The notes: generated from the letters alone by a model not told the origin. DNA of 64,000 nucleotides from Verrucomicrobiia bacterium (GCA_030432235.1 JAUIHT010000001.1:1116001-1180000), one strand, 5' to 3'. Shown: positions 15,489 through 25,557, counted from the first letter of the stretch. Program-made: numbers and translations.

Positions 15489-17030
15489 ATGTCCACTCCT
15501 GAACAACTTGCCCGTGATTTTCTCGCCATTGCCGATCAGTTTCGCCTGGGAGAACTGCCCACGGAGCAGCCACACCCGCTGACCGCCGAGTTGTCGCGTC
15601 TGGCCCAGGAGGATTTGCCCGAAGCCCTGCGTGTGCTGCAGCAAGTGGACGCGCTGGCACTGGAGAAGCTCGCGGCTTGCCTGCCCGGTATCGAGGCACT
15701 GGCCAAGGACATCGGCAGAGCTTTCATGGCTGGACGACGTGTCTTCATCGCCGGATGCGGCGCGACAGGGCGCCTTGCCCTGACCCTCGAGACTCTCTGC
15801 CGCGAGGGTTTGCTGCCCGATGGGCTGGGGGACCGGGTCGTGGGATTCATGGCGGGTGGGGATTCCGCGCTGATTCGTTCGCTGGAGGGTTTCGAGGATT
15901 ATCCCGAGTACGGAGCGCGCCAGCTCATGGAGCTTGGCTATGCGCCGGGCGACCTCCTGATTGGCGTGACCGAGGGCGGCGAAACACCCTTTGTCATTGG
16001 TGCGACCGAAGCTGCCCTGGTCGATGATGGTCGCACTCCCTGGTTTTGCTACTGTAACCCGGATGAGGTTCTGTGCCGGGTAGCGGAGCGCTCGAAGAGT
16101 GTTCTGGAAAACGAGGCCATCCGCAAGCTGCCCATCGTGACCGGTCCGATGGCGTTGGCCGGAAGCACGCGCATGCAGGCCACCACCGTCCAGATGGCCG
16201 CAGTGGGGATGGCATTGAAACACCACGCCAAGCCGGGTGATATCGCGGAGGATTTGCAGAGCCTGCGCGACTGGGTGGATGCCATTGAGTACGCCAAAGT
16301 CGCTGCGTTGACCGAGACCGAAGCTAAGCTTTATCAGTCCGGCGGGCATGTGCTTTACCGCACCCGGCCCTACGGTATGACCGTGCTGACTGACACCACC
16401 GAGCGCGCGCCGACTTTCAGCTTGCCGCCGTTCGAGAACGACCAGACGCCGGACGCGCCTTTGTCCCTCTGTTATTTATCCCTGCCGAAGTGGGTCTACG
16501 CCGATACCGCCTGGAGCGGCCTGTTAGGGCGTCTGCCGCGTACCTTGAACTGGCCGGAGGTCGAGGCCATTGCCGGAACAGCCTATCTGCTCGGGTTTGA
16601 CATCTCCGGCGGTTCGGTGGCCGCCCGGACGAAGCGCCTAGGCTCGTCACCGGCCATGTTTGAGATTTGCGGCGAGAAAAACCTTTCCCTGCAACTGGGC
16701 GATAGTGTCGCGTATTTTGACATGCCGCGTTGCGCGCTGCTGCGTAACCTATGCCTGAAGATGCTGCTCAATGCACACTCGACCTTGGTCATGGGCAGGC
16801 TGGGGCGCTACGAGGGCAACCTCATGACCTGGGTCAAACCGAGCAACAACAAGCTCATCGACCGCGCCATCCGCTACGTGCGCGAGCTCTACCGCCGTAA
16901 GCACGGCACGGAGCCGGACTACGCCGATGTTTGCCGCGCGCTCTTCATCGCCCGTGAAGACCTGCGTTTGGACGAGCCCATCGTGCTGAAAACACTGGCG
17001 CTCTTGTCGAAGGATGCGGAATCCGATTGA
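15489..17030 (+). CDS. SIS-domain protein, MurQ (MurNAc-6-P etherase)/glucokinase-regulator-like
   Basis: 513 residues, clearly longer than MurQ (about 300) and closer to the two-SIS layout of glucokinase regulatory protein. The first SIS domain shows FIAGCGATGRLALTLE, the phosphosugar-binding loop typical of MurQ. The second half carries GFDISGGSVAARTKRL, NAHSTLVMGRLGRYEGNL and an AIRYVRELYR helix. It likely binds or converts a 6-phosphosugar in the cytoplasm. The GH20-like gene begins 40 bp downstream, consistent with use of N-acetylated amino sugars or cell-wall fragments. Whether it is an etherase, an isomerase or a regulator cannot be told from the sequence. Confidence 0.75.
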   Translation: MSTPEQLARDFLAIADQFRLGELPTEQPHPLTAELSRLAQEDLPEALRVLQQVDALALEKLAACLPGIEALAKDIGRAFMAGRRVFIAGCGATGRLALTLETLCREGLLPDGLGDRVVGFMAGGDSALIRSLEGFEDYPEYGARQLMELGYAPGDLLIGVTEGGETPFVIGATEAALVDDGRTPWFCYCNPDEVLCRVAERSKSVLENEAIRKLPIVTGPMALAGSTRMQATTVQMAAVGMALKHHAKPGDIAEDLQSLRDWVDAIEYAKVAALTETEAKLYQSGGHVLYRTRPYGMTVLTDTTERAPTFSLPPFENDQTPDAPLSLCYLSLPKWVYADTAWSGLLGRLPRTLNWPEVEAIAGTAYLLGFDISGGSVAARTKRLGSSPAMFEICGEKNLSLQLGDSVAYFDMPRCALLRNLCLKMLLNAHSTLVMGRLGRYEGNLMTWVKPSNNKLIDRAIRYVRELYRRKHGTEPDYADVCRALFIAREDLRLDEPIVLKTLALLSKDAESD

Positions 17031-17069
17031 TTTGCGATTGGCGCGGGGTATGCATTTATACCAGTCACC

Positions 17070-18755
17070 ATGCTGCTTTGCCCACAACCCAAGCTCCTGA
17101 CCGCCTATCCCGGTGCCTATGCCGGTCCGGTGGACACCGTGCGCGAGGAGATTCGCGAGTCCCTGCCACCCGAGGCCTACTGGTTGAGCATCGCACCGGA
17201 GGGTATTTTGTTACAGGCTAGCGACCCGGCGGGCTTTTTTTACGCGCGGCAGACGCTCGCGCAGATTGTGCAGCAGTCCTGGGTAGACGGTAGTTTGCCC
17301 TGCGTGGAAATAGAAGACTGGCCGGACTTCGCCGAGCGCGGCTTCATGCTGGATGTGAGCCGCACCAAGGTGCCGACGCTCGCCACGCTCCGTCATCTGG
17401 TCGACCTGATGGCCTCGCTGAAGTTCAACCAGCTTCAACTCTACATCGAGCACACCTTCGCCTATGCCGGGCATGAGCTGGTCTGGGGAGATTCTTCACC
17501 GCTGACCGGCGCGGAAATCGAGGAGTTGGATGTCTATTGCCGCGAGCGCTTTATCGAGCTGGTCCCCAACCAGAACTCCTTCGGCCACATGGAGCGCTGG
17601 CTGCGGCACCCGGAGTACCATTACCTGGCCGAGAGCCCCGACGGTTTTATTCATCCGTTCACCGACAAAAAAGTACGGTGGGGGTCGACTCTCAAGCCCG
17701 ACGAGGAATCCCTGGCCTTTATTAACGAGCTTTACGGCGAGCTCCTGCCGCATTTCTCCAGCAAAAAGCTCCATGGCGGCTGTGACGAGACCTGGGAGCT
17801 GGGGCAGGGGTGGAGCAAGCCGCAGACTGAGGCCGAGGGCCTGGGTACCGTTTACCTGCGCCACCTTTCACGTATCAGCGACCTGGCGGAAAAACACGGC
17901 AAACACTTGCAGTACTGGGCCGACGGCGTGCTGAAGCATCCGGAGCTGACCAGTGAAGCTCCGCAAAGGGCTATGCCGGTAGTCTGGGGTTACGAGGCGG
18001 CGCATCCCTTCGATGAGGAGTGTCGCGTTTGCGCCGAGGCCGAGCTGCCCTTTTACGTCGCCCCGGGGGACTCCACCTGGAACAGCTTTACCGGTCGCTT
18101 AGCCACCGCCGAGCCCAACATCGCGGCGGCGGCCCGCCACGGCCAGCGCTTCGGCGCACGCGGGCTGATACACACCCATTGGGGAGACAGCGGCCACCCG
18201 CAGACCTGGGCGGTGATGCTGCCGGGGCTTGTTTTGGCGGCTTCGGCCTCCTGGAACACGGGTGCCTCGACGCCTCTGGCCGGCACGCTCAGCACGCTTA
18301 TCCTGCGCGATGCGAACGGGACGCTGGGGCAGGCCCTGTGCGGCCTCGGGCAGATCGATACCGCGCTGGGGCTCCAACGCGGCAACCGGAGCTTCCTGTT
18401 TGACGCCTTTTTTGATTCGCCCGAGGAGCTGTTGCCTCGCATCGAGGGCCTCAAGAGCGACGCCATGAACAACCTCGTTGAGCGGCTGGAGTCCATTGCC
18501 GCGCTCATTGCGCAGGCCAATCCGCAGACGGGTGACGCCACCTGGCTGCTGGACGAGGCGCGGCTGGCCCACGACATGTGCTATTGGGCTCTGCGTCGCC
18601 TGCTGGTGCTGCGCCGCAGCGCCGATACCGCGGACCTGCGCCCGACTCTAACGGAGCTGATTGGCCGCTACGAGACCATCTGGTTGCGGCGTAACCGCCC
18701 CGGTGGCCTGCATGAGAGTTCCGCACGGCTGAGAGCTGTCCTAGCCTCATTGTAA
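17070..18755 (+). CDS. Beta-N-acetylhexosaminidase-like protein (GH20)
   Basis: 561 residues. A small N-terminal alpha/beta domain (GILLQASDPAGFFYARQTLA) leads into the GH20 barrel: DFAERGFMLDVSRTKVPT, FNQLQLYIEHTF, PNQNSFGHMERWL, and the catalytic pair in LHGGCDETWELG (Asp239-Glu240). GH20 enzymes remove terminal GlcNAc or GalNAc by substrate-assisted catalysis. No signal peptide is seen, so it would be cytoplasmic, pairing logically with the MurQ/GCKR-like protein before it. The C-terminal 150 residues are helical and not assigned. ATG 17070 is the start. Confidence 0.85.
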   Translation: MLLCPQPKLLTAYPGAYAGPVDTVREEIRESLPPEAYWLSIAPEGILLQASDPAGFFYARQTLAQIVQQSWVDGSLPCVEIEDWPDFAERGFMLDVSRTKVPTLATLRHLVDLMASLKFNQLQLYIEHTFAYAGHELVWGDSSPLTGAEIEELDVYCRERFIELVPNQNSFGHMERWLRHPEYHYLAESPDGFIHPFTDKKVRWGSTLKPDEESLAFINELYGELLPHFSSKKLHGGCDETWELGQGWSKPQTEAEGLGTVYLRHLSRISDLAEKHGKHLQYWADGVLKHPELTSEAPQRAMPVVWGYEAAHPFDEECRVCAEAELPFYVAPGDSTWNSFTGRLATAEPNIAAAARHGQRFGARGLIHTHWGDSGHPQTWAVMLPGLVLAASASWNTGASTPLAGTLSTLILRDANGTLGQALCGLGQIDTALGLQRGNRSFLFDAFFDSPEELLPRIEGLKSDAMNNLVERLESIAALIAQANPQTGDATWLLDEARLAHDMCYWALRRLLVLRRSADTADLRPTLTELIGRYETIWLRRNRPGGLHESSARLRAVLASL

Positions 18756-18830
18756 AAGCCCTTTGAAAGTGCGTCACCGAGGGAGGCCGATCTTGCCGTC
18801 TGGGCGATTCTCCCTAGTATTTGGGGGCTA

Positions 18831-19082
18831 ATGCGGTTCGATTCACAGGGGGATGAGCTGGATTTCCTGGCGGATTTCCTGCGAGGGGTGATGGACGATC
18901 AAGACAGCCGTCGGCGCCTGCGGGTTATCCTGCGCCAGCCGCCGTTTCACCGCCGGTCATTGCTCAATACGGCCATCCAGCAGATGCAGCTCCAGGGCGA
19001 AGACAGCGAGACCATCCGGGCCCTGGCACACCTGAAAAACGACGATACCGCCAGCCGGGCTTTGGCCATTTTGGAGGCCTGA
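18831..19082 (+). CDS. Small hypothetical protein (83 aa)
   Basis: An 83-residue charged, mostly helical protein starting MRFDSQGDELDFLADFL, without membrane segment or signal peptide and with no cysteine. Codon use matches its neighbours, and it sits 75 bp after the GH20 gene and before the rpsB promoter. It has short acidic and arginine-rich helices (DDQDSRRRLRVILRQ) but no motif I recognise. It may be a lineage-specific protein. Confidence 0.6.
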   Translation: MRFDSQGDELDFLADFLRGVMDDQDSRRRLRVILRQPPFHRRSLLNTAIQQMQLQGEDSETIRALAHLKNDDTASRALAILEA

Positions 19083-19086
19083 ACCG

Positions 19087-19104
19087 CGCCCGGGCGCTTT
19101 TTTA
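19087..19104 (+). terminator. GC-palindrome plus T6, possible terminator
   Basis: GCGCCCGGGCGC followed by TTTTTT directly after the 83-aa ORF. The stem is short (4 bp around a 4-base loop), so it is a weak intrinsic terminator candidate separating the upstream genes from rpsB. Confidence 0.45.
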
Positions 19105-19117
19105 CGCAAAAAACCGC

Positions 19118-19145
19118 TTGCCAAGGGGCGGTCGGAGCCTATCTT
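19118..19145 (+). promoter_or_regulatory. Candidate sigma-70 promoter of rpsB-tsf
   Basis: TTGCCA (19118-19123) and TATCTT (19140-19145) are separated by 16 bp, directly after the possible terminator. Transcription would leave an rpsB leader of about 115 nt, long enough for an S2 autoregulatory structure, which I could not fold here. Confidence 0.5.
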
Positions 19146-19268
19146 TTCTGCCCTTTATGCGACTTCCGGTTTCCCGGCCAGAAGTCTTTTACACAACCAA
19201 ATCCAAAATCCCTCTATCCAAGGTTCGCTGTTGTGCGGGGCAATACGCGGATACGGAGCCCGTTCGTT

Positions 19269-20138
19269 ATGAACATCACAGTCAAAGACCTGCTCGACGC
19301 CGGTGTGCACTTCGGTCACCAGACGCGTCGTTGGAATCCCAAGTCCAAGCCCTACGTGTACGATCACCGTCAGGGCATCTCCATCATCAATCTGGAGAAA
19401 ACCTACGCGCTTCTCGAAAAGGCCGTCGCCTTCGCAGAAGAAATCTCCGCCTCCGGCAAGGACATCATGTTCGTCGGTACCAAGCGCCAGGCGCAGGACA
19501 TCCTCCGCGAGGCCGCCACGACCGTCAACATGCCCTTCAGCGTTAACCGCTGGCTCGGCGGTACGCTGACCAACTACGCCACGGTCGAGAAGAGCCTTGA
19601 GAAGTACAAGCGCTACCTCGGCATGGAGGCCGACGGTTCCCTGCAGAAGCTGCCGGGTAAGGAAGCCGCCGCCATCCGCCGCGAGATGGCCCGCATGAAC
19701 CGCAACTTCGAGGGCATGCTCGAAATGAAGACTCTGCCCTCAGCGCTCTTCGTCATCGACACCAAGACCGAGGAAATCGCCGTGGCCGAAGCACGCCGCC
19801 TGAAGATTCCGGTCATCGCCCTGGTTGACACCAACTCCGACCCGACTTTGGTCGATTACCCGATTCCGGGCAATGACGACGCCGCCAAGGCCATCCGCCT
19901 GGTTGTCGAAGTGCTCCTGGAAGCCATCCAGAACGGTGTGGCCCGCCGCGTTGAGCCGTCGTCCAAGACCAAGGAGTTCACGCCTTTCGTCCGTCAGGAC
20001 TTCGTCGACACCGAGCAACCCGAGGTGACTCTCTCGGCCGACCTGATCGCCGAGCAGGAAGCTGCCGAAGCTGCCGCTCAGGAAGCACGCGAAGCCAAGG
20101 AAGCCGCCGAGGAGCAGCCCGCCGCCGAACGCGCCTAA
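19269..20138 (+). CDS. rpsB: 30S ribosomal protein S2
   Basis: 289 residues from ATG 19269 (MNITVKDLLDAGVHFGHQTR). The S2 signatures are complete: GVHFGHQTRRWNPKSKPY, NLEKTYALLEKA, FVGTKRQAQDI, NRWLGGTLTNY and VIALVDTNSDPTLVDYPIPG. An upstream in-frame start at 19233 would add a non-conserved extension. The C-terminus has an extra Ala/Glu-rich tail of about 50 residues. Component of the small ribosomal subunit. tsf follows 48 bp downstream, the usual bacterial order, with a terminator after tsf. Confidence 0.98.
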   Translation: MNITVKDLLDAGVHFGHQTRRWNPKSKPYVYDHRQGISIINLEKTYALLEKAVAFAEEISASGKDIMFVGTKRQAQDILREAATTVNMPFSVNRWLGGTLTNYATVEKSLEKYKRYLGMEADGSLQKLPGKEAAAIRREMARMNRNFEGMLEMKTLPSALFVIDTKTEEIAVAEARRLKIPVIALVDTNSDPTLVDYPIPGNDDAAKAIRLVVEVLLEAIQNGVARRVEPSSKTKEFTPFVRQDFVDTEQPEVTLSADLIAEQEAAEAAAQEAREAKEAAEEQPAAERA

Positions 20139-20186
20139 CCTTTTACCATCCTACAAGAAAGAAACCCACCGAAATTCCCAAGCATC

Positions 20187-20777
20187 ATGGCCGACATTAC
20201 CGCAAGCATGGTCAATCAGTTGCGTCAGCGCACCGGCGCTGGCCTGATGGACTGCAAAAAAGCGCTCGTTGAAGCCGATGGCGACGAAGAAGCCGCTATC
20301 AGCATCCTCAAGAAGAAGGGCATCGCCAAGGCAGCCAAGAAGGCTGATCGCGACGCCTCCGAGGGCATCATCGAGTCCTATATCCACATGGGAGGGAAGG
20401 TCGGCGTGCTGTTGGAAATCAACTGCGAGTCCGATTTCGTAGCCAAGAACGACGAGTTCAAGGCCCTGGCCCGCGACATCTGCATGCACATCGCCGCCGC
20501 CAGCCCCCTGGCTGTGACCCGCGACGAAGTGCCCGAGGATGTCATCGCCAAGGAGCGCGAGGTTGCCGTGGCCCAGGCCGAAGGCAAGCCGCCTCAAGCG
20601 GTGGAAAAGATTGTGGAAGGCAAGATCAACAAGTTCCTCTCCACCGTCTGCCTGTTGGACCAGCCCTTCGTCAAGAATCCCGACCAGTCGATCAACGATC
20701 TGCTGACCGAAAAGATTCAGAAGATCGGCGAAAACTTGAAGATCAAGCGTTTCGCGCGCTACGCCATCGGCGAATAA
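20187..20777 (+). CDS. tsf: Translation elongation factor Ts (short form)
   Basis: 196 residues. The N-terminal UBA-like domain with RTGAGLMDCKKALVEADGD and the core segment MGGKVGVLLEINCESDFVA are typical, and the end QIGENLKIKRFARYAIGE is well conserved. EF-Ts is the nucleotide exchange factor of EF-Tu. It is much shorter than the E. coli protein (283 residues) because the second core half and coiled-coil insert are missing, matching the compact Thermus-type form. Last gene of the rpsB-tsf operon, with a strong terminator 23 bp after its stop. Confidence 0.98.
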   Translation: MADITASMVNQLRQRTGAGLMDCKKALVEADGDEEAAISILKKKGIAKAAKKADRDASEGIIESYIHMGGKVGVLLEINCESDFVAKNDEFKALARDICMHIAAASPLAVTRDEVPEDVIAKEREVAVAQAEGKPPQAVEKIVEGKINKFLSTVCLLDQPFVKNPDQSINDLLTEKIQKIGENLKIKRFARYAIGE

Positions 20778-20800
20778 TTTCGTACACTGATATTTTTTCA

Positions 20801-20832
20801 AAAGCGCGGCTGGCCAAGGCCGCGCTTTTTTG
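20801..20832 (+). terminator. Intrinsic terminator of rpsB-tsf
   Basis: Perfect 10-bp stem (AAAGCGCGGC at 20801-20810 with GCCGCGCTTT at 20819-20828), 8-base loop and a T-run. The next gene starts 17 bp beyond it. Confidence 0.9.
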
Positions 20833-20848
20833 TTGTATTGATTTGGTT

Positions 20849-21631
20849 ATGCCAGAATTTGCCCCCTTCAATGCGTCCTTGGACAGCGGTACGACCGGTC
20901 CGGCGCCTTTGGTCACGCCGTACATCCCCGAGCAGCCGGGCTACGGTGGCGCCGCCATCGTTATTTTTCCCGGCGGTGGCTATCGTCAACGGGCGGAACA
21001 TGAAGGCGCGGGCTTTGCCGAGTTCTTTGCCGCCGAAGGCATCGCCAGCTTCGTGGTCGACTACCGTGTGCGCAATGAAGGCGACCACCTTTATCCTTGC
21101 CAAATCGAGGATGCCTACGCGGCGATTGCCACGGTTCGGCGGCGGGCGCGTGAGTTTGGTTGCGACCCGGGCAAGATCGGCGTCATCGGTTCATCCGCTG
21201 GCGGACACCTGGCGGCGCATACCACCGTGGCCTGGCGCGATTACGAGAGCGATGTTTCGCTGCGGCCCGATTTCGCCATCCTGTGCTACCCGGTTATCTA
21301 CATGCACGGGCAATTCTCACACGGGGGATCCGTGCTGAATCTGCTCGGTGAGGAGCCCAGCGACGAAGTCCTTGAAAACGTCACTGTGGTTGAGCGTGTG
21401 GATGAAAAAACGCCTCCGTGCTTTATCTGGCACACCTTGGGCGATCCCGGTGTGCCGGTGGAGAACAGCCTGGGGTTTGCCACCGCCCTGCGCATGCACG
21501 ATGTGCCTTTCGAACTGCATGTTTACCAGCGTGGACGCCACGGGGTCAGCCGTAAGACTTCCCTCGGCTGGGACAACGATTGCCTGCGCTGGCTGCGTGA
21601 CTTCGCCGACAGCCGTTCCCCCGAGATGTGA
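20849..21631 (+). CDS. Alpha/beta hydrolase, esterase/lipase (acetylxylan esterase-like)
   Basis: 260 residues from ATG 20849. The oxyanion-hole segment FPGGGYRQRAEHEG, the nucleophile elbow IGSSAGGHLAAH (GxSxG), HTLGDPGVPVENS with the likely acid and GRHGVSRK with the likely His form a full catalytic set. The fold matches the BD-FAE/acetyl esterase group. No signal peptide, so it probably deacetylates imported oligosaccharides in the cytoplasm. It is separated from tsf by a terminator, so it needs its own promoter or read-through. Confidence 0.85.
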   Translation: MPEFAPFNASLDSGTTGPAPLVTPYIPEQPGYGGAAIVIFPGGGYRQRAEHEGAGFAEFFAAEGIASFVVDYRVRNEGDHLYPCQIEDAYAAIATVRRRAREFGCDPGKIGVIGSSAGGHLAAHTTVAWRDYESDVSLRPDFAILCYPVIYMHGQFSHGGSVLNLLGEEPSDEVLENVTVVERVDEKTPPCFIWHTLGDPGVPVENSLGFATALRMHDVPFELHVYQRGRHGVSRKTSLGWDNDCLRWLRDFADSRSPEM

Positions 21632-21632
21632 C

Positions 21633-21656
21633 CCGGGGCTACACTACGTACCCCGG
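21633..21656. repeat. Intergenic hairpin CCGGGG...CCCCGG
   Basis: GGGG-C-TAC / GTA-CCCC with a short loop forms a compact hairpin just after the esterase stop. It heads a 140-bp GC-rich gap between convergent genes that resembles REP-type extragenic DNA. Confidence 0.4.
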
Positions 21657-21659
21657 CAC

Positions 21660-21770
21660 TGTGTTTATGGGGGCTGCGCGAGCCAGCCTCGGTCTGGCTT
21701 CTCCTACAAACGGGGCAGCGAGCAACGCGAGCGATGGGGCAGAGCCCCAGTAATGTCCTGTGCGGTCACG
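21660..21770. repeat. REP-like GC-rich intergenic sequence
   Basis: The gap between the convergent esterase and YugP-like genes holds word pairs such as GCGAGCCAGCCTCGGTCTGGCTTC (in two abutting parts, AGCCAG/CTGGCT) and GCAGCGAGC-AACGCGAGCGATGGGGC. The first part forms an AGCCAG-CCTCGGT-CTGGCT hairpin. It codes for nothing visible. It looks like a dispersed extragenic palindrome, but no second copy lies in the window. Confidence 0.4.
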
Positions 21771-21773
21771 CAC

Positions 21774-22475
21774 CTAGCGGCGGGAGTTGGCGACCATGAT
21801 CCAGTAGACCATCTGGGCCAGCGAAGCGACGAAGGCGGCGACGTAGGTCCAGGCAGCGGCATCGAGGGTCTTGTTCACGCCCACGCGTTCATCCTGATCG
21901 ATGATGCCCAGGCCGACCAGCTCCTGCTTTGCACGACGGCTGGCATCGAACTCGACCGGGAGAGTGACGAGGTTAAAGAGGGTTAACACCGCGTAGCAGG
22001 CGATGATGAGCTTGATCAGAAGCATGCTGTGAATCGGGGTGAGCAGGAAAAGGCTCCCGATTAAAATAATGGGCAAGGCTTTTGATGCGAAGCCGGTTAC
22101 CGGCACCAGGCTCATGCGCAGATTCAGGGCCTTGTAGCCCACCTTATGCTGGATGGCGTGACCGGCTTCGTGGGCGGAGACGCCCAGTGCGGCCAGGCTG
22201 GTGCCGCGATAGTTGTCACGGCTCAGGCAAAGACGCTTGTGCACCGGGTCGTAGTGATCGGTCAGCCTGCCACCGATTTCCACGATATCCACGTCGTTGA
22301 TGCCGGCCTTGCGCATGACCGCGCTTGCGGCCTCGGCCCCGGTGATGCCGCCGCGCGAGGGCACACGCACCCACTTGTTATAAGCGCTGCTGACTTTCGT
22401 CTGAGCCCAGATGCCCAGAATGATGGTGGGTACGATCAGTACCAGAAAGAGTCCTAAATTGGAAATATAGTACAT
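21774..22475 (-). CDS. Neutral zinc metallopeptidase, YugP-type membrane protein
   Basis: 233 residues. An N-terminal membrane helix is followed by the zinc motif HEAGH (His102-Glu103, His106) inside LGVSAHEAGHAIQHKVGY, then two or three more hydrophobic segments and VEFDASRRAKQELVGLGII, as in the YugP/PF04298 family. These are membrane-bound putative metallopeptidases of unknown substrate. The family is usually 220-235 residues, so the gene looks complete. It stands alone, convergent with the esterase gene. Confidence 0.92.
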   Translation of the reverse strand: MYYISNLGLFLVLIVPTIILGIWAQTKVSSAYNKWVRVPSRGGITGAEAASAVMRKAGINDVDIVEIGGRLTDHYDPVHKRLCLSRDNYRGTSLAALGVSAHEAGHAIQHKVGYKALNLRMSLVPVTGFASKALPIILIGSLFLLTPIHSMLLIKLIIACYAVLTLFNLVTLPVEFDASRRAKQELVGLGIIDQDERVGVNKTLDAAAWTYVAAFVASLAQMVYWIMVANSRR

Positions 22476-22679
22476 GGCTAATAAGGTTCTAGGTTTTAAC
22501 CGCTACGAGCAAGAAAAGTTCCCAACCTTAGGCGGATTGCAAGTCGCAGACGCACAATAACTTGAGTGTGGCTGCGGGATTTGGGAAAACTGCCTGCCGT
22601 GCCACGCTGTCTCAACGCCCTGAAAATAAGGGGAAAGGTGTCACACTTGAAGAACGCTCAAAATCCTGCGACTTTTCGG

Positions 22680-22707
22680 TTGATTTTCCCAAGGCCATCC
22701 CTACTTT
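22680..22707 (+). promoter_or_regulatory. Candidate promoter of tRNA-Leu
   Basis: TTGATT (22680-22685), 16-bp spacer, TACTTT (22702-22707); transcription would begin about 15 bases before the tRNA. The preceding bases 22476-22679 show no gene or structure I can name. Confidence 0.4.
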
Positions 22708-22729
22708 CATGCGTTTCCCTCAATTCAAT

Positions 22730-22814
22730 GCTCAGGTGGTGGAATTGGTAGACACGCTATCTTGAGGGGGTAGTGCCCACAAGCGTGCGGGTTCGAGTCC
22801 CGCCCTGAGCACCA
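22730..22814 (+). tRNA. tRNA-Leu (anticodon GAG)
   Basis: Class II tRNA with acceptor stem GCTCAGG/CCTGAGC, D-arm GGAATTGGTAGACAC, anticodon stem CTATC/GGTAG with loop TTGAGGG (anticodon GAG at 22764-22766), long variable arm and T-arm GTTCGAGTCC. The terminal CCA is encoded. It reads CUC/CUU codons, which suit a GC-rich genome. Confidence 0.95.
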
Positions 22815-22851
22815 ATTTTACTAGGTACACAGCCTCTAGAAATGGACACTT

Positions 22852-23919
22852 CTACGAGGCGGTGCTCCGTTCTTCGAAGAATTCCTTCAGGACTTCGACA
22901 CGGGAGCGCTCCAGGTTTTCTTCGTGAACTTCCTCGCTGGTGCGCTGGCGTTCGAAGTTGGCCATCTGGCGGCGCATGCGCTGGAGGGCCATGTTCTGGA
23001 GCTGTCGCACGCGTTCGCGGGTAATGTCGAAGTGCTGGCCGACTTCCTCGAGGGTCAGCGGGCGTTCGCCGCCCAGGCCGAAGCGCAGGCGGATGATGTC
23101 AGCCTCGCGCTGATCGAGATCGTCGAGCATGTCGTTGACGTCGGAGATGAGCGACTTGCCACGCAGAGTCTCGAAGGGGGTGAGGGCGTTTTCGTCGCCG
23201 ACCAGCTCCCCGAATTCCGTGCCGTCCTCCTGGCCCACCGGGGCGTCGAGGCTGGTCGGGCGTACGCTGACTGACTTCAGGTGCGCGACTTTGCTCGGGG
23301 ACATCTCCATGGCGTAGGCGATTTCCTCGTCGGTCGGCTCACGGCCGAGCTCCTCCTGTAACTGCAGGGCCATACGGCGCATGCGCGCAATCTTGTCGAC
23401 GAGGTGAACAGGTAGCCGGATGGTCTTCGACTGGTTGGCCAGGGCGCGCTTGATGGATTGCTTGATCCACCAGGCTGCGTAGGTCGAGAGCTTGCCGCCC
23501 TTGTCCGGGTCGAAGCGTTCGACGGCTTTGATGAGGCCGATGTTGCCCTCGCTGATGAGGTCGAGCAGGGGCAGGCCGAAGTTCGAATAGTCGTGCGCTA
23601 TCTTAACGACGAGACGCAGGTTGGCCTGAATCATTTTCTGGCGCGCCTTTTCGTCGCCCTTTTGGATGCGGCGAGCCAGCTTCACTTCTTCCTCGGGAGT
23701 GAGGAGTGCGGTCTTGCCGATTTCGTGCAGGTAGAGCTTGAGCGGGTCCTTCTCGGAATGCGGCAGCTCTTCGTAAGTCTGCGGCTCGGGAGCGGCAGGC
23801 ACCTCACGATTGATCTTGGGCTGTTCCTCGGGCTGGGTTGCTTTCGGGGAACGGCTATCCCTTGGCGCGGCTTTGGCAGCGGCGCTTTTTGGGGATTTCT
23901 TGGCGGCCTTTTTAGGCAT
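22852..23919 (-). CDS. RNA polymerase sigma-70 family factor (RpoD/RpoS-type)
   Basis: 355 residues. A Lys/Ala/Pro-rich N-terminal tail precedes region 1.2 (DPLKLYLHEIGKTALLTPEE), region 2 (NLRLVVKIAHDYSNFGLPLL, STYAAWWIKQSIKRAL), region 3 (IRLPVHLVDKIARM) and region 4 (LRFGLGGERPLTLEEVGQHF, ITRERVRQLQ). It has no region 1.1 or non-conserved domain, so it is closer in size to RpoS than to a full RpoD. It would direct RNA polymerase to -10/-35 promoters. It lies only 48 bp downstream of trpE on the same strand, so it may be transcribed through trpE and its attenuator. Confidence 0.93.
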   Translation of the reverse strand: MPKKAAKKSPKSAAAKAAPRDSRSPKATQPEEQPKINREVPAAPEPQTYEELPHSEKDPLKLYLHEIGKTALLTPEEEVKLARRIQKGDEKARQKMIQANLRLVVKIAHDYSNFGLPLLDLISEGNIGLIKAVERFDPDKGGKLSTYAAWWIKQSIKRALANQSKTIRLPVHLVDKIARMRRMALQLQEELGREPTDEEIAYAMEMSPSKVAHLKSVSVRPTSLDAPVGQEDGTEFGELVGDENALTPFETLRGKSLISDVNDMLDDLDQREADIIRLRFGLGGERPLTLEEVGQHFDITRERVRQLQNMALQRMRRQMANFERQRTSEEVHEENLERSRVEVLKEFFEERSTAS

Positions 23920-23967
23920 CAGTAGTTCTTATTGCCTCTATATAGACAGGTTCTATCCAGAGAAGGT

Positions 23968-25455
<1,488 letters not shown>

Positions 25456-25514
25456 GGGAGTTTGGTTTTAAAGTGTTGGTGTCGTTGGTGGCTGTCGAGC
25501 CAGTGTTTTTGCAC

Positions 25515-25541
25515 AAAAAAAGCCGCCTCATTCCGGGCGGC
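25515..25541 (-). terminator. trp attenuator terminator
   Basis: On the minus strand GCCGCC-CGGAATGA-GGCGGC is followed by seven T. It lies between the leader peptide stop and the trpE ATG, 59 bp before the latter. Its 5' arm (GGCCGCCCGG, 25533-25542) can pair instead with CCCGGGTTGGCC in the leader ORF (25589-25600), which would form an antiterminator. Confidence 0.88.
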
Positions 25542-25557
25542 CGTTAAGCAAAGGTTT

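Noticed and set aside
19146-19268. Riboswitch in the rpsB leader
   Set aside because: No known riboswitch motif is visible; an S2 autoregulatory structure is possible but not shown.
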